A stretch of DNA of 15,473 bases, taken from positions 1 through 15,473 of the forward strand of contig JAPUES010000122.1 in NCBI GenBank assembly GCA_027492445.1, written 5' to 3'. This document shows, in pieces, positions 1 to 6,564 of the stretch (positions are counted from its first letter, which is position 1; each line of letters opens with the position of its first letter). The notes below the pieces were generated by a model. That model did no database searches. It was given only the letters and a program-made list of their open reading frames with translations, and was not told the origin of the DNA. Both the position numbers and the translations under genes were made by a program. This DNA comes from Sporomusaceae bacterium. Lineage in GTDB: Bacteria > Bacillota > Negativicutes > DSM-13327.

Positions 1-25
1 TATCACTTTTTCCAAATTCGTTCAT
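1..25 (-). CDS. 5' end of an unidentified gene running out of the window
   Basis: Reading leftwards, an ATG at 25-23 opens eight codons (MNEFGKSD) before the window ends. It lies about 45 nt downstream of the inferred start point of a good minus-strand promoter (76-104), with a purine-rich AAAGAGAG stretch just upstream as a modest ribosome binding site. Eight residues are too few to name a product. The call rests on promoter plus start-codon geometry, so the frame could be wrong. Confidence 0.4.
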
Positions 26-75
26 ATTATCTCTCTTTCCCGCTCAGCGCAGTCGATAGTTTAGTTTCTATCTCT

Positions 76-104
76 ATTATAGCTTATTTATATCTCAATG
101 TTAA
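76..104 (-). promoter_or_regulatory. sigma-70-type promoter for the gene leaving the left edge
   Basis: On the minus strand TTAACA (104-99) is followed by a 17-nt spacer and a perfect TATAAT (81-76). The -35 differs from TTGACA at one base. It points at the ATG at 25-23. Its -35 box overlaps that of a divergent plus-strand promoter through the palindrome GTTAAC at 100-105. Confidence 0.65.
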
Positions 105-128
105 CTAAGATGCCCACACCCGTATAGT
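101..128 (+). promoter_or_regulatory. candidate promoter for the 50-residue ORF
   Basis: TTAACT (101-106), a 16-nt spacer, then TATAGT (123-128) give four of six and five of six matches to the sigma-70 consensus. It faces the small ORF starting at 185, leaving a leader of about 50 nt. Its -35 shares GTTAAC with the opposing promoter. Confidence 0.45.
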
Positions 129-184
129 TATTGCCATTTAGTGAAAAGCTATAGAGGGTAACACTATGTAAGGAGGCAACTATT

Positions 185-337
185 ATGACAACAGAGGAAA
201 AGAAGGAAAATGTGAGCAATCAGCAAGCAACCGAAGAAACAACTATGGGCAATGAAACAAATAGCGGAGGGAGTAAGGAAAACAGTTTAGGAACTAGCGA
301 TGATACCCTTTATGATAATATGATTTTCCCTAGCTAA
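185..337 (+). CDS. small acidic hydrophilic protein, 50 residues, function unknown
   Basis: This is the only plausible plus-strand gene. The ATG at 185-187 is preceded by a perfect AAGGAGG (170-176) at 8 nt spacing, which is the strongest support for its reality; TAA is at 335-337. The 50-residue product begins MTTEEKKENVSN and is rich in Glu, Asn, Thr and Ser: about ten acidic against three lysines, no cysteine, no membrane segment. Only the last residues (YDNMIFPS) are hydrophobic, so it is probably disordered, perhaps with a short C-terminal binding motif. A candidate promoter lies at 101-128. No convincing plus-strand terminator follows; an inverted repeat begins about 40 nt downstream. 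I do not recognise the family. A peptide regulator, stress protein or spore component are all possible, without direct evidence. Confidence 0.6.
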   Translation: MTTEEKKENVSNQQATEETTMGNETNSGGSKENSLGTSDDTLYDNMIFPS

Positions 338-378
338 AAAAACGCTACGCATCCTTTCTTTGTAAAGCCCAAGGGACG

Positions 379-438
379 GGTTCATGTTATTATAAGCGGA
401 AGTCAAATGCTAATGGTGGAGCGTTAATAACATGAACC
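379..438. repeat. perfect 14-bp inverted repeat with 32-nt loop
   Basis: GGTTCATGTTATTA (379-392) is the exact reverse complement of TAATAACATGAACC (425-438). The arms enclose 32 nt, and neither side is followed by a T-tract, so this is not a standard terminator. No flanking target duplication is visible, so a miniature transposon is not supported. It lies between the small ORF and the terminator of the patatin-like gene. Confidence 0.7.
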
Positions 439-493
439 TGGCGCGCTCAAAAAGAAATAAGACATTCTCTAAACTTATACTTTTCTATATAGT

Positions 494-545
494 AAAAAAA
501 CGTTTAAAGGTTGTTGTCCTAATAAGGCAACAACCTTTAAACGTT
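494..545 (-). terminator. rho-independent terminator of the patatin-like gene
   Basis: An 18-bp perfect stem (499-516 with 528-545) closes an 11-nt loop. Read on the minus strand it begins right after the stop codon at 546-548 and is followed by seven Ts (500-494). On the plus strand no T-run follows, so it works mainly leftwards. Confidence 0.9.
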
Positions 546-1478
546 CTATAAATCAATTGTTATTTTTTTAATTTCTAGTAGTTTTTCCCTTGCAGCTTCT
601 TCCCCGCGCGCTATACATAATAAAGCTTGTTTCATATGTTTATAATTAATATTATAAGTATCTGGTCGAATAATAACATCTGCATATTGCTCTGCTTTCA
701 GTAGTGTTACTTCCCTACTCATAATTTCAATGCACTGCATTAAAATTTCTCCTACGCTTTTTATATCATAGTTAGCCTGGCCATCATAGCCTAAATCAAC
801 GCCTATTACGATATCAGCTCCCATATGACGCAAAATATCCGTCGGCAGATTGTTTTTTACAGCACCATCCACTAAGGTCATACTTCGGTATTTCTTAGGA
901 TAAAAAATACCTGGTATGGAAATACTTGCACGTACGGCATCGGTTAAAGAAGTAGTATGATAGTAACGTGCATTTAAAATAGCGCGACTGCGCGATAAAG
1001 GACTGGTAAAAAAGATTGTATTTGCTGAATGTAAATCCACAGCCGTAATGGCTAAAGGGATTTTAGTATCTTTTACTGTACGATCTTGCCACAAATCATT
1101 TAAATATTCTTCAATTTTATCTCCTTTTATAAGACCCGTCGGAAGGACAGACCAAAATCGAAACATTCCATTATAAAGCCATTTAGCGCCATGTTTTAAG
1201 AGATCGGCTACAGTAAGGTTTAAATCAATAAAATGACTCATTTTTATTTTTCCCACCATGGTTTCCATTTGCTTAGGAGTATAGCCACAGGCATACATGG
1301 CGGCAACAATAGCGCCTGCACTAGTTCCGCTGATATAATCAATTGGAATATTATTTTCAAGCAAAACTTTTAAAACACCAATGTGAGCTGTACCGCGAAT
1401 GCCTCCACCACTGAGTGCTACACCAACTTTTTGCCTATTTTTATTAAAAAATATCCCTTTACTGCCACCTGTAAGCAT
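546..1478 (-). CDS. patatin-like phospholipase (RssA/YlbK type)
   Basis: The 310-residue protein belongs to the bacterial patatin family: serine acyl hydrolases with a Ser-Asp dyad that release fatty acids from lipids. The oxyanion-hole motif GGGIRG is at residues 24-29, the nucleophile motif GTSAG at 51-55 (Ser53), and the second dyad residue is in DGAVKNN (Asp204). The profile SIPGIFYP just before the dyad Asp is usual for the family. There is no signal peptide, so a cytoplasmic or membrane-peripheral site is likely. The ATG at 1478-1476 follows a GAGGTGATTTT ribosome binding site. The gene stands between two minus-strand terminators with its own candidate promoter, so it is monocistronic. 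Its physiological substrate cannot be read from sequence. Confidence 0.9.
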   Translation of the reverse strand: MLTGGSKGIFFNKNRQKVGVALSGGGIRGTAHIGVLKVLLENNIPIDYISGTSAGAIVAAMYACGYTPKQMETMVGKIKMSHFIDLNLTVADLLKHGAKWLYNGMFRFWSVLPTGLIKGDKIEEYLNDLWQDRTVKDTKIPLAITAVDLHSANTIFFTSPLSRSRAILNARYYHTTSLTDAVRASISIPGIFYPKKYRSMTLVDGAVKNNLPTDILRHMGADIVIGVDLGYDGQANYDIKSVGEILMQCIEIMSREVTLLKAEQYADVIIRPDTYNINYKHMKQALLCIARGEEAAREKLLEIKKITIDL

Positions 1479-1500
1479 AAAATCACCTCACAATTCCATT

Positions 1501-1529
1501 ACTATATGCTATGAGCATACAACTCTAAA
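1501..1529 (-). promoter_or_regulatory. candidate promoter of the patatin-like gene
   Basis: On the minus strand TTTAGA (1529-1524), a 17-nt spacer and TATAGT (1506-1501) lie 23 nt ahead of the start codon. The spacer holds a small inverted repeat (TATGCT at 1505-1510, AGCATA at 1514-1519) that could be an operator. The terminator of pduL just upstream makes a separate promoter necessary. Confidence 0.5.
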
Positions 1530-1540
1530 TTGTGATATTT

Positions 1541-1586
1541 AATAAAAAAATAATGTTAGGAGTAACGATGCTTACTCCTAACATTA
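1541..1586 (-). terminator. rho-independent terminator after pduL
   Basis: A 15-bp perfect stem (1551-1565 with 1572-1586) with a 6-nt loop is followed on the minus strand by seven Ts (1550-1544). It lies 17 nt after the pduL stop codon and ends that transcript. Confidence 0.9.
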
Positions 1587-1603
1587 TATAATACATTTAC
1601 ACT

Positions 1604-2179
1604 TTATTTTCTTACTTCAACCATGGCGCCATTTGCACACATAGCAGCATTGGCTTCATCTGTATCAATATGCATTTCTAAACGGAAACTTTCATGAACT
1701 CGAATGAGTACATTTTTAAGAATCATCCCTCGTTCGCCGCTACAATACACTTCAACAATATCTCTATCCTTAACACCAAACTCTTGTGCATCCTCTGGGT
1801 TCATATGAATATGACGCCCAGCAACAATAACACCCTCAGTAATGGTAACGGTACCTTTCGGACCAACAATGGTAATGCCAGAAGAATTCTTTAGGTCACC
1901 AGAATCACGAACAGGGGGATTTAATTTTAGTTTCATAGCATCTGTAAGGGCAATTTCTACTTGGGTTTGTTTACGAATTGGCCCTAAAATACGAACATTT
2001 TTAATAGTAGCCTTTTCTGTTACTAAGTCTATCACTTCATTAGCTGCATATTGACCCTGCTGTAATAAATCTTTTTTTACGGTAAGCTGATAGCCTTCGC
2101 CATATAAAATATTTAAATCTTCTTGTGTTACATGTACATGCCTGGCTGAAATACCAATAGGAACTAACATATTTGACAT
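1604..2179 (-). CDS. pduL: phosphate propanoyltransferase / phosphotransacetylase, PduL family
   Basis: PduL enzymes exchange CoA and phosphate between acyl-CoA and acyl phosphate (propionyl or acetyl) using two metal ions, allowing ATP to be made by a kinase. The two metal-binding His motifs are visible: ARHVHV near residue 14 and GRHIHM near residue 123. PPVRDSGD is also family-typical. I place the start at ATG 2179-2177 (191 residues, MSNMLVPIG): AAAGGGAG (2197-2190) sits 10 nt before it. A longer reading from a TTG at 2200 would include the ribosome binding site itself; an ATG at 2185 has only 4 nt spacing. No other pdu or microcompartment gene is present, and no N-terminal encapsulation extension is seen, so this is a soluble housekeeping form. 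It lies 113 bp after mtaD with no terminator between, so partial cotranscription is possible. Confidence 0.88.
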   Translation of the reverse strand: MSNMLVPIGISARHVHVTQEDLNILYGEGYQLTVKKDLLQQGQYAANEVIDLVTEKATIKNVRILGPIRKQTQVEIALTDAMKLKLNPPVRDSGDLKNSSGITIVGPKGTVTITEGVIVAGRHIHMNPEDAQEFGVKDRDIVEVYCSGERGMILKNVLIRVHESFRLEMHIDTDEANAAMCANGAMVEVRK

Positions 2180-2224
2180 AAGCATACCACTCCCTTTCAA
2201 AAATTATAACCAAAATACCTACCC

Positions 2225-2253
2225 ATTATACCTACTGTGATGCTTAAGGTTCA
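2225..2253 (-). promoter_or_regulatory. weak candidate promoter upstream of pduL
   Basis: A perfect TATAAT occurs on the minus strand at 2230-2225 with a poor -35 (TGAACC, 2253-2248) at 17 nt. A second TATAAT at 2208-2203 is too close to the ribosome binding site to serve pduL well. pduL may instead be read from the upstream operon. Confidence 0.3.
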
Positions 2254-2292
2254 TGCGTATCTAGTTAATTATATCTTTGGGACTCGCCCATC

Positions 2293-3573
2293 TTATTTAG
2301 TAAGGCGAAAACCGCGCTTATTTGCTTCATACATAATTTGTTCTTCATCGAGAGTAGTCAGCTTTTTATTGGCAAGTAAGACTTTACCATTTACCATTAC
2401 AGTATGCACATCGCTACTATTGGCAGAGTAAGTAAGTAATGACAATGGATCATGGCGAGGATACCAATGAGGAGCATGCATATTAAAGAGTGTAATATCC
2501 GCTTTCATACCTGGTGCAATCTTGCCTGTTATATCTCCAATACCTAGGGCCTGAGCACCGTAGCTTGTAGCCATTTTCACGGCTTCTTGTGCTGGAATGA
2601 CTAAAGGATTTAGAGTATTTACCTTATGCAGCATAGCCGCTAAACGAAGTTCCTCTAACATATCTAAATTATTATTACTAGCAGCCCCGTCCGTACCTAG
2701 TCCCACACATAAACCGGCAGCCAGCATTTCAGGGACAGGAGCAATACCACTGGCTAATTTCATATTACTACCTGGATTATGAGCTACGCGAACCTTTGCT
2801 TCTTTCATAATTTCGATATCGGCAGCTGATACATGTACGCAATGGGCAGCAAGTACACCACAGTCTAACACACCTAAATCTTTCATTAAAGCAATAGGAG
2901 ACATTCCATAGTTTTTCTTACACTCTTCTACTTCTCCAATGGTTTCCGATAAGTGAATATGAATTTCAGATCCTAAACGCTGGGCTAAGGAAACAACCTT
3001 CTTTAAATATTCCGGTGGACAAGTATAAGGAGCATGTGGCCCGAGCATCACGCGAATACGTCCTTCTGCAGTATTGTGATACTTATGAAAGAAGTCTTCA
3101 CTTTCTACTAAGGCCGCAGCCGCAGTAGGAGCAACGCCAGCCATACCACGGCACAGCACAGCTCGTATACCACTTTCAGCAACAGCCTGGGCTACTTGCG
3201 GCATAAAGAAATACATATCAGAAAAGGTAGTGGTTCCCGATTTCACCATTTCAGCAATGGATAACATGGTACCCCAATATACATCATCGGCTACTAAATT
3301 ACTCTCTGCTGGCCAAATTTTATTTTCTAACCAATCCATGAGCTGCATATCATCCGCATAGCTGCGAAACAGGGTCATGGCAGCATGGGTATGGGTATTA
3401 ACAAATCCAGGCATTGCAAGCATATTGGTACAGTCAATCACTTCATCCGCTTTCCAGTCTGCCCCAATCTCACCAACCTGTACAATATTGGTTCCTTCCA
3501 CTGCAATACTACCTTCTTGCAGAGTACCATCTGCCCTAAGGACTTGAGCATTCTTTAATAATATCTTTCCCAT
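2293..3573 (-). CDS. mtaD: 5'-methylthioadenosine / S-adenosylhomocysteine / 5'-deoxyadenosine deaminase (amidohydrolase)
   Basis: This 426-residue amidohydrolase removes the 6-amino group of 5'-substituted adenosines, giving the inosine analogue and ammonia. Metal and catalytic residues are in family positions: HTH at 61-63, HIHLSE at 205-210 (His207, Glu210), His244 in AHCVH, and Asp295 in GTDGAASNN. NPGSNMKL (266-273) is typical of the MtaD/DadD group as opposed to guanine or cytosine deaminases. The ATG overlaps the stop codon of the aldolase gene (TAATG), with GGGGGAG upstream, so the two are translationally coupled. Close family members differ in whether S-adenosylhomocysteine, methylthioadenosine or 5'-deoxyadenosine is preferred. 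The neighbours cover the products of all three, so broad specificity is my inference. Confidence 0.88.
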   Translation of the reverse strand: MGKILLKNAQVLRADGTLQEGSIAVEGTNIVQVGEIGADWKADEVIDCTNMLAMPGFVNTHTHAAMTLFRSYADDMQLMDWLENKIWPAESNLVADDVYWGTMLSIAEMVKSGTTTFSDMYFFMPQVAQAVAESGIRAVLCRGMAGVAPTAAAALVESEDFFHKYHNTAEGRIRVMLGPHAPYTCPPEYLKKVVSLAQRLGSEIHIHLSETIGEVEECKKNYGMSPIALMKDLGVLDCGVLAAHCVHVSAADIEIMKEAKVRVAHNPGSNMKLASGIAPVPEMLAAGLCVGLGTDGAASNNNLDMLEELRLAAMLHKVNTLNPLVIPAQEAVKMATSYGAQALGIGDITGKIAPGMKADITLFNMHAPHWYPRHDPLSLLTYSANSSDVHTVMVNGKVLLANKKLTTLDEEQIMYEANKRGFRLTK

Positions 3574-4241
3574 TATATATTCTCCCCCTCTTGCCGCTGG
3601 CGATAATAGGCCACATAAAAGTCATGCATAACTTTAACATCTTCATCACTTAACACATGAGCGCCACCGATTTGATTGGCATAAATAAAAATTTGTGCTG
3701 CTTTCTCCACAAGTTCACAGGCCAGCATACCTTCCATAAGGGACTGGCCGCAGCCAACTACACCATGGTTGGCCATTAGCACTGCATTTTTCTTGTCTAA
3801 AGCAGCTACCACATTTTCCGCCAATTGAGTCGTTCCAGGCAGAGCGTACTCTGCTACATCGATGCTACCACCTGCAAGTTGAATCAAATCTTCAATAACT
3901 GGTGGTATACTTTTGCGAGCAACAGCGCAAGCACTAGCAAAAATACTATGAGTATGAACAATCGCCTGAACATCAGAGCGAGCCTTATAAATAGCCAAAT
4001 GCAAAGGTAGTTCCGAGGAGGGTTTAAAATTGCCTTCGACAACTCCCCCCTCCATGGTAACAACGGTAATATCCTCAGGCGAAAGTTCACGATAATTCTT
4101 TCCCGAAGGGGTAACTGCTATGAAATGTCCACCAGGAATGCGACAGCTAATATTTCCCCAAGTTCCAGCTACTAATCCTTTATCGAGGAGAGCACAACCG
4201 ACTGCCAATATTTCCTTTTTTGCGTTTTCAGTCTCATTCAA
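3573..4241 (-). CDS. class II aldolase, fuculose-1-phosphate aldolase type; probable 5-(methylthio)ribulose-1-phosphate aldolase
   Basis: The 222-residue protein is a zinc-dependent class II aldolase. GTWGNISCR (26-34) and TPSGKNY (44-50) match the phosphate-binding part; Glu77 in SSELPLH is the catalytic acid/base, and His96, His98 and His159 are the zinc ligands. Their spacing is the same as in E. coli fuculose-1-phosphate aldolase (Glu73, His92, His94, His155). Known relatives cleave 5-methylthioribulose-1-phosphate or 5-deoxyribulose-1-phosphate to dihydroxyacetone phosphate plus (methylthio)acetaldehyde, and placement next to mtnA and mtnP makes that the best substrate guess. The paralogous dehydratase MtnB is less likely because mtnC, mtnD and mtnW/X are absent here. 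The start is TTG (4241-4239): an in-frame stop immediately precedes it, and AAGGAG (4257-4252) lies 10 nt upstream, overlapping the ahcY stop. Confidence 0.82.
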   Translation of the reverse strand: MNETENAKKEILAVGCALLDKGLVAGTWGNISCRIPGGHFIAVTPSGKNYRELSPEDITVVTMEGGVVEGNFKPSSELPLHLAIYKARSDVQAIVHTHSIFASACAVARKSIPPVIEDLIQLAGGSIDVAEYALPGTTQLAENVVAALDKKNAVLMANHGVVGCGQSLMEGMLACELVEKAAQIFIYANQIGGAHVLSDEDVKVMHDFYVAYYRQRQEGENI

Positions 4242-4255
4242 TTACCATCCACTCC

Positions 4256-5497
4256 TTAGCCTTGCATCAAATATTTTTTTTGTTCTGCCGTTAAGGTATC
4301 AATGCTAAGTCCCATGGCAGCTAATTTTAGTAATGCGACTTTCGTACTCACTTCTTCTGGGAAATTAAATACTTGTTTCCCCATATCTTGATGGTGTTCT
4401 AGAATATGCAGTACTGCTAACGCTTGCATTGCAAAGGATAAATCCATAATTTCCGTAGGATGTCCATCCCCTGCCGCTAAATTAACCAATCGGCCTTCTG
4501 CTAATAGGTATATTTTGCGTCCATCGTTCATAACAAATTCTTCAATATTTTTACGAACAATTTGGCGGGAAACGGATAGATCCGCTAAATCTTCTTTATT
4601 AATTTCTAAATCAAAATGACCAGCATTGGCAAGAACAGCCCCTGATTTCATTACTGCAATATGTTCACGACAAATCACATGTTTGCAGCCCGTTAAGGTT
4701 ACAAAGATTTCCCCTTCTTTTGCCGCATCTTCCATGGTCATCACTCTAAAACCATCAAAGACGGCTTCAATGGCTTTAATTGGATCAACTTCGGTAATAA
4801 TTACATTAGCCCCTAAGCCTTTTGCGCGCATGGCGACGCCTTTGCCACACCAGCCATAACCAGCGACTACAACCACTTTGCCAGCTACCGTAAGATTGGT
4901 AGTACGCATAATACCATCCCATGTAGACTGCCCTGTACCATAGCGATTGTCAAATAAATATTTACAATAAGCATCATTCACCGCAATCATGGGAAACTGC
5001 AATTTCCCCTCAGCTTCTAAGCCACGCAGTCTGATAACACCTGTAGTTGTTTCTTCTGAACCACCTAAAATATTTGGTAGTAGTTCGCTACGTTCACCAT
5101 GTAACAAAGATACTAAATCTCCGCCATCATCGACAATAATATCTGGTTTTGTGTCGAGTGCTTTATGTAAAAAGGTTTCATATTCTTCGTCAGTTGTATT
5201 ATACCAAGCAAACACTTTAACCCCTTGTTCTGCTAGCGCTGCAGCTACATCATCCTGAGTAGAGAGAGGGTTACTGCCGGTAACCGCTACATTCGCACCT
5301 GCATTTTTAAGTACCAAGGCAAGATAGGCGGTTTTAGCTTCTAAATGCATGGTTACAACAATATTTTTTCCTTGTAAAGGTTTTGTCTTTAAAAACTCGT
5401 CATTTAATACATTGAGTACGGGCATAAAGTTTTTTACCCAATTAATTTTATCATGCCCCTGTGGTGCTAATTTTATATCTCTAATAATTGATTCCAT
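4256..5497 (-). CDS. ahcY: adenosylhomocysteinase, short archaeal/Thermotoga type; may prefer S-inosylhomocysteine
   Basis: The 413-residue enzyme splits S-adenosylhomocysteine (or its inosine form) into homocysteine and the nucleoside with bound NAD+. Visible motifs: SNPLSTQDD (75-83), Asp123-Asp124 in DDGGD, Glu149 in EETTTG, Lys179 and Asp183 in NDAYCKYLFDNRYG, the NAD-binding loop GYGWCGKG (213-220) and a late NAGHFD. At 413 residues it lacks the roughly 40-residue insert of proteobacterial enzymes. The substrate-pocket segment reads H51-L-E53-A-K55, whereas classical enzymes have H-x-T-x-E/Q there. The ATG is 4 nt after the mtnA stop, with GGGAG 9 nt upstream. The deaminase two genes downstream could supply S-inosylhomocysteine. 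Family assignment is certain; base preference is inference. Confidence 0.95.
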   Translation of the reverse strand: MESIIRDIKLAPQGHDKINWVKNFMPVLNVLNDEFLKTKPLQGKNIVVTMHLEAKTAYLALVLKNAGANVAVTGSNPLSTQDDVAAALAEQGVKVFAWYNTTDEEYETFLHKALDTKPDIIVDDGGDLVSLLHGERSELLPNILGGSEETTTGVIRLRGLEAEGKLQFPMIAVNDAYCKYLFDNRYGTGQSTWDGIMRTTNLTVAGKVVVVAGYGWCGKGVAMRAKGLGANVIITEVDPIKAIEAVFDGFRVMTMEDAAKEGEIFVTLTGCKHVICREHIAVMKSGAVLANAGHFDLEINKEDLADLSVSRQIVRKNIEEFVMNDGRKIYLLAEGRLVNLAAGDGHPTEIMDLSFAMQALAVLHILEHHQDMGKQVFNFPEEVSTKVALLKLAAMGLSIDTLTAEQKKYLMQG

Positions 5498-5501
5498 GTT
5501 A

Positions 5502-6548
5502 TCATTCTCCCTTTATTTTTTGTTGTAATTTTAGTATTGCCTCTTTATAAGAACTACGCAGCACCCCATGCTCTGTAATAATGGCGGTAACTAACTCATG
5601 TGGGGTCACATCAAAGGCTGGATTAAACACTTTTACTCCTTCAGGAGCAGTACGCACGCTAGCAAAATGAGCTACCTCTAGCGCATCACGTTCTTCAATG
5701 GGAATGGATGAACCGCTTTCCATTGTAAAGTCAAAGGTTGATAAAGGCGCCGCTACATAAAAAGGAATATTATGTTCCTTGGCTAATACGGCAACACTGT
5801 ACGTCCCAATTTTATTCGCCACATCCCCATTAAGAGTGATGCGATCAGCACCAACAATAACAGCTTGCACCATATTGTTTTTCATGACCCAACCAGCCAT
5901 ATTATCTGTAATAAGGGTGACTGGAATATTCTCCTGCATTAATTCCCAAGCTGTCAAGCGAGCACCTTGTAATAAAGGCCGAGTTTCATCCGCAAATACT
6001 TGTGTAATATTACCTTCTGAAAAAGCTTGTCGCACAACACCAAGAGCGGTACCAACACCAGCTGTTGCTAGAGCTCCAGCATTACAGTGTGTAAGAATGG
6101 AAATAGGCGTTTTAAATAATTCTGCACCATAATGGGCAATTTTAGAGTTCATTGCCAAATCTTCAGCAGCAATTGCAATGGCTTCTTTTTCTAATGCTAG
6201 AACAACATCTTCAAGATTATCATCTTTATCATATCGGCTAGCAACAGCCATCATTCTTTCAATGGCCCAAAATAAATTTATGGCTGTAGGCCTTGTTTGT
6301 CCTAATTCTTCAGCTACTTTCAAAAGTCCAGTGCGAAAATATTGGCTAGTAGCAAATTCCTTTGCACCAAGCACAATACCAAAAGCAGCAGCTACCCCAA
6401 TCGCAGGTGCACCTCGCACCTCTAAGCGTTTAATAGCACTAGCGACTACTCGATAATCACGACATTCAATATACTCTACTGTATTTGGCAATAAGGTCTG
6501 ATTTAATAATAATAAGCAATCTTCTTTCCACTGAATTGTCTCGAACAA
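5502..6548 (-). CDS. mtnA: S-methyl-5-thioribose-1-phosphate isomerase
   Basis: MtnA converts the aldose 5-methylthioribose-1-phosphate to the ketose 5-methylthioribulose-1-phosphate; some homologues also accept 5-deoxyribose-1-phosphate. Numbered from the preferred start, RGAPAIG begins at 45, the catalytic Cys is 155 (THCNAGALAT) and the catalytic Asp is 235 (VGADRI). FADETRPLLQGARLT and NGDVANKIGT are also conserved. I choose a TTG at 6548-6546 (348 residues, starting FETIQWKED after the initiator): the minus strand has AAAGGCGGTGA (6564-6554), a near-complete anti-Shine-Dalgarno match, correctly spaced for it. A GTG at 6557-6555, three codons upstream, lies inside that site. The gene follows mtnP by 15 nt and ends 4 nt before ahcY. 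Eukaryotic-type initiation factor 2B subunits share the fold, but the Cys/Asp pair marks this as the isomerase. Confidence 0.93.
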   Translation of the reverse strand: MFETIQWKEDCLLLLNQTLLPNTVEYIECRDYRVVASAIKRLEVRGAPAIGVAAAFGIVLGAKEFATSQYFRTGLLKVAEELGQTRPTAINLFWAIERMMAVASRYDKDDNLEDVVLALEKEAIAIAAEDLAMNSKIAHYGAELFKTPISILTHCNAGALATAGVGTALGVVRQAFSEGNITQVFADETRPLLQGARLTAWELMQENIPVTLITDNMAGWVMKNNMVQAVIVGADRITLNGDVANKIGTYSVAVLAKEHNIPFYVAAPLSTFDFTMESGSSIPIEERDALEVAHFASVRTAPEGVKVFNPAFDVTPHELVTAIITEHGVLRSSYKEAILKLQQKIKGE

Positions 6549-6553
6549 AAACG

Positions 6554-6564
6554 TCACCGCCTTT
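6554..6564 (-). promoter_or_regulatory. ribosome binding site that decides the mtnA start
   Basis: AAAGGCGGTGA on the minus strand matches AAAGGAGGTGA at ten of eleven bases. It leaves 5 nt before TTG at 6548 and overlaps the alternative GTG at 6557. It also overlaps the last base of the mtnP stop codon. Confidence 0.6.

Noticed and set aside
379..438. Inverted repeat as a miniature transposable element
   Set aside because: No target-site duplication or recognisable terminal sequence, and only one copy in the window.
2180..2200. TTG start for pduL at 2200
   Set aside because: It would place the AAAGGGAG ribosome binding site inside the coding region; the ATG at 2179 fits better.
3573..4241. 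Aldolase gene as mtnB (methylthioribulose-1-phosphate dehydratase)
   Set aside because: The active-site spacing matches fuculose-1-phosphate aldolase and the downstream mtnC/D/W/X genes are missing; not fully excluded.
5779..6132. 117-codon plus-strand open frame opposite mtnA
   Set aside because: It is antisense to a clear enzyme gene, has no ribosome binding site or family motif, and shows the composition expected of a shadow frame.
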